From Podarcis raffonei (taxonomy: Eukaryota > Chordata > Lepidosauria > Squamata > Lacertidae), in NCBI RefSeq assembly GCF_027172205.1, contig NC_070615.1, forward strand, positions 45,182,501 through 45,246,500: a stretch of DNA of 64,000 nucleotides, read 5' to 3'. This document shows, one piece after another, positions 43,455-56,500 of the stretch; within the stretch, counting starts at the first letter, position 1; each line of letters begins with the position of its first letter. The translations under genes were made by a program, and so were the position numbers. The notes beneath the pieces were generated by a model. It was given only the letters and a program-made list of their open reading frames with translations, made no database searches and was not told where the DNA came from.

Positions 43455-46400
43455 CTGTGGGGAAAGCAGGAGCTTCGGTTAACAGGGCGGCTAAAAAGGG
43501 CCGGAACAATCCATTTCAGCTCAACCATTTACATGTCTGACTAAAGGGACTTCCGTGCAGAGAAAGGAAGTACGGGCTATCCCACTTAAGAGCAGACCCA
43601 CTGAAATTAATGGTCATGACTAAAGTGGTTCCATTAATTTCAGTGGGTCTACTCTGTGTAGGACTGGAACTGGCGACAACCCTGTGTATGTCTCACGCAC
43701 AAAAAACGAGGCTACCCCCCTTGCTTGCATTGCTTATATATTACTCATTTAAAGTATTAATAGCAAGCTCTTCATTGGATGCTTTCAACCCCAGAGCAGG
43801 AAACAAAGTAACAGAAATAAATGGAGGAAGATATACAAAAATTACAAAATCCTATAAATAGAACCAGCAAACAATTAAGCAAATCTGTCATGCAGCAAAC
43901 AAGCAAAATCACAACAATGTAAATTTACATTTCCAATTGCTCACCCACCTGCCACCACTTTGAGGGTTTTTTTCTACAATCAAGCAGTATAGAAATTTTA
44001 TGAAATAAGACTAATAATCAAGACCACATGCAAAGCTAAATCACCAGCTTAGGCAAGGAGCATGTCCAACACCACCCTCTGCAAGCTGCCGGACACTTAG
44101 CAGATCAGCATGTCTCCATGAGAAAAATCATTATTTGTTAAGTGGCTACAGCAACAAGAATCCCACAGGGAATGTTGCATTATGAAACACATGCTGTTTT
44201 CCTTCCTAGAATTCTTAACGGTGAAATACTGAAGGCACAAATGCAGACAATTCCAACAGGAAAGGAAAGTGGGCATCTGCAGAAACCAGTGGGGCTGCAT
44301 AAGGAATTTACAGATGAGCCGAGATTTAAGAAGGGGATGCATACGAAATGGAGGAAAGGGGAAATCACAAAGGAGGAGTAAACATGAGTGGCCGAAAGTT
44401 GTGTGGTGAACGTCAGGCTGGCTAAAGCTCAGAATGAGCTCAGGCTTGCAAGAGAGATTAAAAATAAAAATTTGGCCACTGAACTGCGGATTCTTGTTGC
44501 TACGGTCTGTCACTGCTCTTACTTTGCAGTATCATAATCTTATACGCATTATTCTCCGCTGCCACCAAGGTTCATTAGTAAACAATGAATGGATGCGGGT
44601 TGCAGATAAACATCAGGCAAGCTTTGCCATTTTCCAAGCTTGGTAAAGGCAAATCACCACAAATTTTCCCTAGTTCAAAATTTTCTAAAAAGCCCCCGAC
44701 TCTGGCATAGCAGGAAAAGACACAACTAGCTTGATGCTCCTGTCTTCCCATACCTAAACTTCTTAACGCAAAACTATTAAGAGACGACGTTCAAAGCGAA
44801 ACCCCTCTCTTCACAGAGCATGTTTGATTCGTGCTCCCTGTGTTGCCAAACTGGCGTTATTCTTATCTGGGAGCCCCAATTACATCAGGTGTGTGAAACC
44901 TGTGTCCGTTCAGCTGTTCTCGAACTACAGCTCCCACTATCCTTGACCACTGGCTGTGCTGATGGGATCTGGAGTCCAACTACACATGGTTTCCCAGCTT
45001 TGAGCTAAAAGCAGTTTCCCAAACTTAGGTCTCCAACTGTTTTTGGACTACAAATCCCATCACCCCTAGCTAGCAGGACCAGTGGTCAGGGAAGATGGTG
45101 TGTAGTCCGAAAACAGCTGGAGACCCAAGTTTGGGAAACCCTGAACTGAAGAAACACCAAGTGCTGTAGCATTCTTGTCGCTGGGGCTAAGAGATGTGCA
45201 GCTTATATTACAAGATGGCCCTCTAGTGGCTAAGAGGATGAAGCTCGTCCTTCGGTATGGTTTGGGTGGAATGCTTCTTTCCCATCAGTGCCTGACAAAT
45301 TCTTGTTGATATTTCAGATCTGACTGTGTGCTGAAATCAGATACGGTGTTGGGACTCACCGTTGGGGGCAAGGGGGGGGGAGGACCCTCCTTAACAGCAG
45401 AGTTAATCCTACCCACCCGATTGGAAACTAATTCTGCACCAGCTTATTTGTCCATTAAGCTTCAGCAACACCTACTCTGACTGGCAGCGGCTCTGCAGGG
45501 TCTTGGGCAGAGGAGGTTCCAGAGGTTTGCAGGTGGGTCTCTCCTGGCTATACAGAAATATGGCTGGTTGGGATGAGGAGCAGGGCTGTTTCCTGCTTTG
45601 CAGAATGAGACCCCCATGGAGACAAGGCACACACCAAGGGGGGAGTGCTTCTACCAACAGCTCCCAGTTTACCTTGGTGTTCTTCACCTGTCAATACTGA
45701 AGATGGTTTAGCTCTGTCTGCTGCAGTTTACTTTTATTAATTCCTATTACAATTATTATGCTGTTTTAATGGAGGACAAGACGCTATCCACGGCTACTAC
45801 CAGCGGATCTCCAACCATGTGGCAGGAGAGGATGGCAAGTGTGGCAGGAAGATTCAAGTATGATCCAAGAATAATTTAATCATTTCCGTATAGTTTAGCA
45901 TACTATAGTGGGTTATTTTTTAACAGAATGTGGATAGGTATCTTTTCAAAATGAGAACCAAGAGCATCAAATGATATACTGAAGACAATCCTAGTTGTTC
46001 TTTCCAATGCATTTCTTTTCAATTAAAATTTTGGTGTCGTGCGAGCAAGTTTTTATTCTGAAAGTGTAGCCCGGAGAAAAAAAAGTACCACTGGATCGCA
46101 GTGAACCCATCTGTGATCTGTGATCCCATCTGCATGTGGGTTTCACACAAGCACCTGGCTGGCAACTGTGAAAACAGGATGCTGGACTAGACGGGTCATT
46201 GGCCTAATTCAGCAGGGTCCTTATGTTCTGAAGTAATTTTAGCAAAGGTTGTATATACTGTGAACCCTTTGAGATTTTACAAACTGAGAAGTGGGCCATA
46301 TATTTTATTAAACAGGAAACAATGAACGATCTTTCCCATCGCTCGCTACCCAACTCTTAACTGGAGATGCCAGCGACTGAACCTGGAAACTTTTGCATGT

Positions 46401-47494
46401 GAAGTGGATGCTCTGCCACAGGGATGCTGCTGCCCCCTGAATCGCACTTCCAGAGACTGGGACCAATCCATCTACAGTGGTACCTCGGGTTAAGAACTGA
46501 ATTTGTTCTGGAGATCCGTTCTTAACCTGAAACTGTTCTTAACCTGAAGCACCACTTTAGCTAATGGGGCCTCCCATTGCTGCCGCCACGCAATTTCTAT
46601 TCTCATCCTGAAGCAAAGTTCTTAACCCGAGGTACTATTTCTGGGTTAGCGGAGTCTGTAACCTGAAGCATCTGTAACCCAGGGTACCACTGTACGTGCA
46701 AAGGAGATGCTCTCCCACGGAGCTCTCATCCTTCCTCATTCTATGCACACCTACCTGGGAGTAAAGTGGGACTGCTTCAGATGCCTTCAGGCTATCCTCT
46801 GAGACTCATGGGCACCACCAGGGCTGGGAAAAAGGCATTAGTGCCATTAAGAATTAATATCACTGGCACCAGTCTATCTCGAGAGACAATGATTGCATCT
46901 TCAGGGATGAAGTCAAACTGCTGGAGAATCACGGCGCCTGCTGTGGTTGCAGAGACCATTCAAACACAACTGCTGCCTCCCATTTTGTTAATGCTGCGTT
47001 AACAGCATCCAAGTGACCCTGCACAGTGCACAAGCCTGAGAAGTGTATGGAGGTCCTGGGCTGCTCAGACGACAAGATCCCCCTCTTAGCCTCACTGATG
47101 TTGTCCAAAGGAAAGCAGAGCAAGACGTTTGGCACCAGCTTGGCTGCAGGAGTTGCTGGAAGGAGGCATACAACTAGAGCCAGGGCTTTTTCGGCTGTGG
47201 CTCCGATCTGGTGGAATGCTCTGTCACAAGAGACTAGGGCCCTGCGGGACTTGACATCTTTCCGCAGGGCCTGCAAGACAGAGCTGTTCCACCAGGCCTT
47301 TGGCCAGGGCACAGCCTGACTCCCTCCTTTGGCAATCTGCACAGAACTCTAGTCCAATGGTTGCCATCAATTTGATTTGAATTAATTTTATAATGAAATG
47401 ATTTTAGAATGTTGTATTATTTTATTGTTGTTAGCCACCCTGAGCCCGGCTAAGGCTGGGGAGGGCGGGATATAAATAAAGTTTATTATTATTA

Positions 47495-47546
<52 letters not shown>

Positions 47547-50500
47547 ATACAAAGCACCATCCAACTGTCTTAGGGACTCCACTCCAGATTTGCCTAGGGT
47601 TTACTCCTTAGCCTTTTCTTCCCCCAAAGATACCCCACAAGGCAGTGGAGGTTTAGGATCAGAGTTTTCCTTCGCAGGCTGACAAGCGCCATCTGCTTCT
47701 CACTTCCATCTACAGCACAAACGACCCTGAACAAACCAGGAGTAATACATGCCCCCCACTGGAGATACTACTCCTCCCTTTACACCCCAAATACCCTTAA
47801 GAATGAATGAATGAATGAATAAATCACTTAGCTACCTCATTTGATGTTTGCAGCACAGGCTGAGGATGATTTAGGACCAGGCTTTCTACGGGTGAATCGG
47901 TTTTCTTAGTAGCACAATATTGGAAAGAAGAAGGTGTCCCATCTAAAGAAGACTGGCAAATTAAACTAATGGAATACGCTGAAATGGCAAAATTGACAAT
48001 GAAATTATGAGGAAGAGATAATAATGAATTTAAGGAAGAATGGAAGATGTTTATTGCATATACAGTGGTAGCTCGGGTTACAGATGCTTCAGGTTACAGA
48101 CTCCGCTAACCCAGAAATAGTACCTCGGGTTAAGAACTTTGCTTCAGGATGAGAACAGAAATCGCGCTGCGGTGGCGCAGCAGCAGGAGGCCCCATTAGC
48201 TAAAGTGGTGCTTCGGGTTAAGAACAGACCACCGGAATGAATTAAGTATGTACCCAGAGGTACCACTGTATACAGTTGCGATGTACACGGGATAGTACAC
48301 AGGTTAATACATTAGCAGGGTTTTAAGATTATTTGTAATTTATTATGAATTGATAATAGGTGATTTAAATATGTTACAAATTTAACAATGTACATGCAGT
48401 ATCTTAATAAGAGAACCAAGGAAGGGATTAGAGGGAAGTCAATTTGTTTTGTTTTGGCATTGTTTTTTATTTTTGTTATTTTTGGAAAATCAATAAAATG
48501 TTATATATATATAAACTGGTTTTCTTTGCAATACTTTTCTCTTTTTCTTTGCCAACTCCTACAAAATGAAGCATTTTAAATATTGCTGGCACCAAGCATA
48601 TACAGCAGCTGTCCTCAACTTGCTGCCCTCCAGGTGTTCTCTGACCACAACTCCCATCAGCCCCCAGCCAGCTGTATAACATACATGGGCCTCGGCCTGT
48701 GTACTTGAAAGAGCGTCTCCACCCCCATTGTTCAGCTCGGACCCTGAGGTCCAGCTCCGAGGGTCTTCTGGCAGTTCCCTCACTGAGAGCTTACAGGGAA
48801 CCAGACAAGAGGACCTTCCCAGTGGTGGCACCCACTCTTTGGGATGCCCTCCCGTCAGATGTCAAGGAGATGAATAACCATACAATCTTAAAAAGGTAAA
48901 GGTACCCCTGCCCGTTCGGGCCAGTCTTGCCAGACTCTAGGGTTGTGCGCTCATCTCACTCTATAGGCCGGGAGCGAGCGCTGTCCGGAGACACTTCTGG
49001 GTCACGTGGCCAGCGTGACAAGCTGCATCTGGCGAGCCAGCGCAGCACACGGAATGCCGTTTACCTTCCCGCTGGTAAGCGGTCCCTGTTTATCTACTTG
49101 CACCCGGAGGTGCTTTCAAACTGCTAGGTTGGCAGGCGCTGGGACCGAACGACGGGAGCGCACCCCGCCGCGGGGATTTGAACCGCCGACCATGCGATCG
49201 ACAAGTCCTAGGCGCTGAGGTTTAACCCACAGCGCCACCCGCGTCCCTGTACTGGGAAACTTTTTAATGTTTGATGTTTCACTGTGTTTTTATTTATGTT
49301 GGAAGCTACCCAGAGTGGCTGGAGCAACCCAGTCAGATAAAGTAAAGGTAAAGGGACCCCTGACCGCTAGGTCCAGTCGCGGACGACTCTGGGGTTGCTG
49401 TGCTCATCTCGCTTTACTGGCCGAAGGAGCCGGTGTGCAGCTTCCGGGTCATGTGGCCAGCATGACTAAGCCGCTTCTGGCGAACCAGAGCAGCGCACAG
49501 AAACGCCGTTTACCTTCCCGCCGGAGCGGTACCTATTTATCTACTTGCACTTTGACGTGCTTTCAAACTGCTAGGTGGGCAGGAGCAGGGATCAAAGAAC
49601 GGGAGCTCACCCTGTCGCAGGAATTCAAACCGCCGACCTTCTGTTCGGCAAGCCCAAGAGGCTCAGTGGTTTAGACCACAGCGTCACCGCATCAGATGGG
49701 TGCAGTACAAATAATAAAATTATTACTATTTAACAGAATCAGCTGTATGTTCAAGTCCACCACTGCAGCAGCAACAACAAAGGCAGGAAACCAATAGTGC
49801 CAGTCACATTCCACCACAGCAACAGCTTCAACTCACCAGAAAACTAAAGTATATATGTATCAATTAAATGCAGGGCTATACTGCTGCTCCACAAGATTTT
49901 GCTTATGTAGTTTTACATTTCCCATTTAGTTCTGGGCACTGTGTGTGGAAAAATCATTTATACGTTTCAAACATCGCCAATACATTAACATGGATATGAA
50001 AGCGCACACTTTCCTCACCTTTGTTGCTGTCATCTCCTTCATCAGTCAGATCGATAAATAATGGGTTCTGCAATTAAGAGAATTCAAATCGTTTAAACAT
50101 AAGAACCTCAGCAGAGACTGCGGGATCCGGCCAAAGGCTCACCTAGTCCAGCATACTGTTCTCACACAGCGACCAACCAAACATATGTAGAAAATTCTCA
50201 AGCAGGGCCTGAGCACAAATGCACCCCCCCGTGGTTTCTAGCAAGCAGTATTCAGAACATTGCTGCCTCCAGCTGCCCACCTGCAATTCCCAGCAGTTGG
50301 TATTCTGACGCTGGAACGTTGCACCAATGGCTACTAGCCACGGTGTCTAATAAAGTACAGTGGCACCTTGGTTCTCAAACTTAATCTGTTCCTGAAGTCT
50401 GTTCCAAAACCAAAGCGTTCCAAAACCAAAGCACACTTTCCCATAGAAAGTAATGCAGAACGGATTAATCCATTCCGGACTTTTAAAAACAACCCCTAAA

Positions 50501-53500
50501 ACAGCAATTTAACATGAATTTTACTATCTAACGAGACCATGGATCCATAAAATGAAAGCAATAAACAATGTATTGCAGTCACACAATCAATCAGTAGCTG
50601 AACTAGGTTCCACACGGTCACACACACACACACAAAAACGCAAAATAAATAGCAAAAACAGACAGACCTCAGCGTAACACTCCAAACAGAAGCGCAACAC
50701 TTAAAATGGAGCATGATTGGCTTCTGAAGAAAGTTAACAAACCGGAACACTTACTTCCGGGTTTGCAGTGTTTGGGTTCCAAGTTGCTTGAGTACCAAGG
50801 CGTTTGAGAACCAAGGTACCACTGTACTACAACTAATTTAAAAAATGTGCTGCCAAAAATTGGGACAAGGGGCTCGTCCCTGCCAAAAACTAGTTAGAAG
50901 TTTCTCAGGATTGGTCCTGGTCTGTAATAGGACTGGGGAGCATGATTGCTGAACGCTTCCCTCCACAGTTGTTTGGCTCTCAGACATTTTCCCCAGGCCT
51001 CTCCCTCTGTGCTCCCGCTCAAATGTTTTCGCCTGGCTGGTGTAGGTCCTTGAACTCTGATCATGGCTCCCGCTTGCTTAGATGGAGGTTGAATGGAGAC
51101 TGGGGTGAGGGAATAGCAACAGCTTACTTCTGTAAGCCGTTGGAAAGCAATTTGCCGAATGGTTCCAGCACACTTCCTAATATATGTTCCTAAAACAAAT
51201 CAAACTGTATGATTCTATGATAAAACAAGCTGTTCATATTCTAGATTTAAGGTAGTACATTGCCACTGATCAAGATTCCCATGGTAACGTTCGCCTACTG
51301 TAAAGCTGGCGCAGATGGGCAGGCAAGTGTTTCAAATGAGGCCAGGCCAATTTACCTTGCAGAGCAAGATTCGGAGGGTTCCATCTCTTAAGGGGGTCCC
51401 CAAATTCAGTATAACTGGGCACACTTTGATCATGTAGCAAGGCCCAAAATGTCACAGCCATAGATGATGTGGATGACACATTAATTTATTGCACTTAAAC
51501 CCCCCCCAACACACTTTAAAGTCATTCATCATTCAGATCCGTTCACTATAGGATGGGAGAAAGGAATAAAATCCTAGTTGCACCAGAGAAGAGACTCTTA
51601 AAGAATACTTGGAAGATGGAGCAAACTTATTTTCTGCTTCTCCGAGGGCAGGTGCCAAACCAATGGTTTTGAATTACAAGAAAGGAGATTCTGACTAAAC
51701 TTTAGGAAGTCATTTCTGATGGCAAGACCTGTTTGACCGTGGAATGGACTACCTCAGAAGGGGGTGGAACTTTGGAGGGACTAGATGACCCTTGGGGTCT
51801 CTTCCCACTCTACAATTCTATGGACGGGGTGGGGGAAGAGTTGTTAAAGCTGACCTTAGAGTTGCATGGAGTTTCAGCTGAAGTAGAGGCATTTACAGAA
51901 GTTTCTTTCTGTTGAACACCTAAGGGAATTTGACAGAAGTGAAAATTTTAGAACGCTTGAACTTGTCTGACAAAAGATCATGCTTCCCTCTGCAGGAGCT
52001 GTTGCAAGCATATAAGGAATACCTGTTGCCCACTCAAAATGTGTCCAAGAATCGACAGACGCAGCAGCGGAGAAAAAGAAGGCAAAGTTTACTGCTGAGC
52101 AATAAAGACCTAGTGGAATATTTTCCAGAGCCTGGGCACCGGAGCCCCTCGGGCTTTGGGTTTAGGTCCAGTCATGGCTGACTCTGGGGTTGTGGCACAC
52201 ATCTCGCTTTATTGCCCGGGGGAGCTGGCATACAGCATGACTAAGCCGCTTCTGGCGAACCAGAGCAGCGCATGGAAACGCCGTTTACCTTCCCGCTGGA
52301 GCGGTACCTATTTATCTACTTGCACTTTGATGTGCTTTCGAACTGCTAGGTTGGCAGGAGCAGGGACCAAGCAACGGGAGCTCACCCCGTAGCGGGGATT
52401 TGAACCGCCAACCTTCTGATCAGCAAGTCCTAGGCTCTGTGGTTTAACCCACAGCGCCACCCGCGTCCCTTTGGGTTTATATACCTGACTACAAACAGCG
52501 TTAGGCATTACATATTCATATATTGCAGCAAAATCAAGCCAATGAGCAGGGCAAAGCCCTTCCTATGCCCATGTAAAGAATATTTCTGCTTTTCCAATAT
52601 TGTGCATCATGATGCCCTTTACCCTAATTTTCAGCTATAAAGAGGAAAAGAAACCTATTTGACCGTTGAAGCCTGAGTAACCCCTCCATCTGTTATTGGC
52701 TAGAACATTGCATTCTGTGGCTGACTTCTCTTTCCCGGTTCCCCCATCTCACCCTCCATCTCGTGAGCATGAGAAACAGTCTGGGGAAGGTTCCCTATAG
52801 GAAAAGCCAACACATCAGATTTATTGTTTCCTTCAAGCACAATAGCAGGACAGAGAGAAATAGGGCAAAGGGAAACTGAGATTTAGGCACTTCTAGCCCT
52901 ACTGAAGCCTTAGTGATTTAAGCTCCATTAGGATACATGGATATATAAAAATCATCATAAGGATATATGGTTCTACAGAAATCATAAAGGTAGAATTCTT
53001 CCAGGTGGTCTTGCCACAGAGCCTTCGCCAATCTGCTAAATTGGATGTGGAATGGGCAATCAGATTTCCAACAATGGAAGAGTGCACCATCCGGGATAAA
53101 GTCAAACCGTTGGAGAGCTACAGTGCCTGCTTTGTCTGTAGAGACCAATATAGGAGGAAACATGCTTTACTGCAGGCGGGGCAGATGAAGGCATCTGGTT
53201 TTGCAGATGTACCATGACGTGTCTTCTTTCTGAGCTCAATCACATATTGCCAAACTCTGGAATCAAATTATGTCGAAATGAATCTGCAATTTTGCCCAGG
53301 AGCTGCCCGCCAAGTTTGAGAGTCAAGCCTGAGTCAAAGGATTAATGCGGTTGATGAGGCAATCAATGGGACTTACACTCTTACAAGTACCATGTAACAC
53401 TACAATTCTATGAAAGAGTATTATTCTGCCTCTCGAACCATGCTAATTGTCCTTTGCAGATGGTGTGCATATATAACACATAACCTAATAATCAGCTGCG

Positions 53501-56500
53501 AAACAAGACTCATACTGTTGAAAAGTTTTTTAAAATAGAGGAAAGGAGAATTTAGTTTCATGTACCTGTAGGATTCACTGTTCCCACGTCTGAGCTTTTT
53601 TTCCCCCAAGAAAGGCATATAATGTCTTCAGAGCTGATTAAAAAAAAGAATGCAAAATAGATTGTGCAGAAATGTAAAAGAACCCAGCCCCTCCACTTAA
53701 GGCAACAAAGTCTTACTTGTGAAATGAATAATGGGGGAAGTAGGCGTTATAGCACGTGTGTTGCTAAATGCAGAGAACAGGAATGTAAGCCTGCTTTTCA
53801 TGGACCAATACTTGCACTTCCCAAGCATGCAGCAAATGAACAAGGCCAGCTGCCATGCTGATGGGGAGACTTACCTTTCTGTGTTTTTAGGAATAGTTTT
53901 GTTAAGATTGGATGGCTTCTCTTTTGATGGTGCTGGCATGCTGTTTGCATTGCTATGTTGAGGGCTGGGGCAATTTATTATTTCAATTTGCAAAGGTGGT
54001 CTTGTAGGGAGGGCCTGGGAAGGAAAGAGAAAAAAATAACTTGTACACTGTGCTATTCCACATATTCCAGTATGACTAATCAGGCTCCTTCATAAAGGAA
54101 GCATCTTCTTCTTGCTGGTATTAAAGCCAGTGTAACTGTTGTGTTCTCTCACATGCTGACTAAAGTTTATTTCTGTTCCCCATCAGTAAGCATCTGGGTC
54201 CCACTGTCAAGAAGTTTTTCCTGATGCTCACCTGAAACTTTTGACTTAAACCCATTAGATCATGGGTCCGCACAGACCACTGCTTCATTCAGTTTGCCTG
54301 TGAAGAACATCAGGAACTGCGGCTGTGAAAGCAGACACAGGAGCTGCTCTCCACTGTTCTTAAAACCCGGCTGTCTAAAGATGGAAAGATAAAGCCTTAC
54401 CCCACCACAAAAAACAAATAAAGGCTTTGTTGTTGTCATCTGCTGCACTGCTAGTTTCCCTAGAAGGCAACTCAACCCCTTCACATTTTAAAATTCCAAC
54501 CTCCCTGCAGTGGCCTGTCAGGCACTCTGTTAGGAAGTGAAGCCAGAACTTCTTTTTCAAGGCGCAGAATCCATTGCAGATTCCCTTCTGCACGCCTAAC
54601 CAGTCATACTCACATATGGTATTACAGTTCATGCATATGACTGTGTTGCACTGGTCACCTTGAGGCACTGCAGCAGTTTCTGAGCTCAAGAGAATTAAGA
54701 CACTGGGAAAATGGCTTAGCAATAGTTGTTTCTGTCGATGATGGAGTGTTGTAGTATAATACAGTGGTACCTCGGGTTACATACACTTCAGGTTACAGAC
54801 TCCGCTAACCCAGAAATAGTGCTTCAGGTTAAGAACTTTGCTTCAGGATGAGAACAGAAATCGTGCTCTGGCGGCAGCAGGAGGCCCCATTAGCTAGTGG
54901 TGCTTCAGGTTAAGAACAGTTTCAGGTTAAGAACGGACCTCCGGAACGAATTAAGTACTTAACCCGAGGTACCACTGTATAGTGCTGTAGCATGCTTACT
55001 TTTCTAGATGATTCTCTCTTCTGGCTTGTTATTACAGCATCAATGCGTCGGTCAAGCCTAGAGATTTTCTTCTGCAAGAGAAAGAGAAAGAAGAGCTTGC
55101 ATTGGCCTGCAGAAAAACTTTAGAACAAGGGGAGCAACATTCACAGTTGCACTCTAAATATCTGGAGCTAAGGGTTTGGCTAGTAGGCTCAAGGAGGTAC
55201 TTCTAACACCATTTGTGTTTTTGCAATGACCAATGGCTAACAAATCTGACGGAATGTCCCGAGTTGCTACTTCCCCTTTTCCTAGTGTCTGAAAAGGAAT
55301 CCCACCACCAAACTGCTTGCGCCAACTGCAAGTCTATCATCCCTTCCTCTCACCCCTTTTATGGCAACCACAAAGAGACTCTGCTACCCTCTTTGCCATA
55401 CAAAAAGGTTTATTTGCACACCTTGCTCTCCGTTCCTCCTTAGTGTTGCTTCCCTGACTTACTGCTCCCTTCTCTGCCTTATTTCTTTAACCCTCTGCTC
55501 CTGAACTGCCCACTCCTAAAACTCCCTCCCCCTTAAGTCCTCTTTCCATCCCTCAGCCACCCTGCCAGGCCAGCACCCTTTCCTGTGCCACTTTAACATG
55601 CCAACGTGTCTCAGCTGCATGCAAGGTATCAGACATTTGTACACCATGGGTTAAACTGACAAGTCTAACAGCAGCCAGCAGTGGGATCTCTACAATACGT
55701 GACTTATGGGCCATATTTCTATATACAGACATATAACGTGCTGGCTCCAGGTTTTGCGGGGCCCTTGGCAAGATGCTCCCTCCTCTTCTGCCTTGCTCCT
55801 GCCACTGAACGCTCAGAGAAGGCAGAGGGACAGGCAGTGACAGCAGGGAGGAAAAGCAGAGCCAGAGGTGCCAGAGGTCATTGAAGAACCTCTCGTCGAG
55901 ATATGGGCCTTGGCAAATGCCTGATAACACCAGCTTCTGATGCCAGCCTCTTAGAGACACAACAGGCTCCAGTAAAATAAAATTAAAAACCTGCTTGTGC
56001 ATATGTACAAGTTTGCGTCCTATAATTTTCATGTATTAAACCATGACTGACAGACAAGGCTTTTAAAATGGAACATTGCCTTACTACAATTTTAATAGCT
56101 ATCGCTTCATGTTTCCGGAGGCACTGTGTGTGGTCGATTCTTTGCTTTAGAAGTTCGAGCCTGTGATCCAAGGTTTTCATTGACTTGTCCAGCTGACTTT
56201 GAATAAAGCATTTGACCTACAATGGGGGGGGGGGGGGACAACAACACATTTAAGCATGCACCCTTTAAATCAAGAAATTCTTAGAAAGCGGGAAGTTTTA
56301 AAAGCTCTGACTCGACGCACAGCACCTTTTGCATGGCAGCAAGCAACAAGTCCAACACAAATAAAACTTTTTCCTGCAACACCTTCCATTGCTCACCCCG
56401 AACCACAGCTTCACGGGCATCCAACATGCACCAAGGCTGGGATCCAAAGAGCCATGCAACAAACTCCATGCACCCGGGTTGCTTGAATACATGGAATACT

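Larger units (their letters stand above)
48686..49735 (+). mobile_element. L2-like LINE 3' end split by two Sauria SINEs
   Basis: Pieces at 48686-48893 (SVRTLRSSSEGLLAVPSL-type relic, GTGGTGGCACCCACTCTTTG), 49249-49340 (TTTTTAATGTTTGATGTTTC, GCTACCCAGAGTGGCTGGAG) and 49692-49735 (GATGGGTGCAGTACAAATAA) read on in order once both SINEs are removed. Confidence 0.85.

Noticed and set aside
43268-43528. 86-codon frame overlapping the last ATF7IP2 exon
   Set aside because: A shifted reading of the real fibronectin III exon and its upstream intron.
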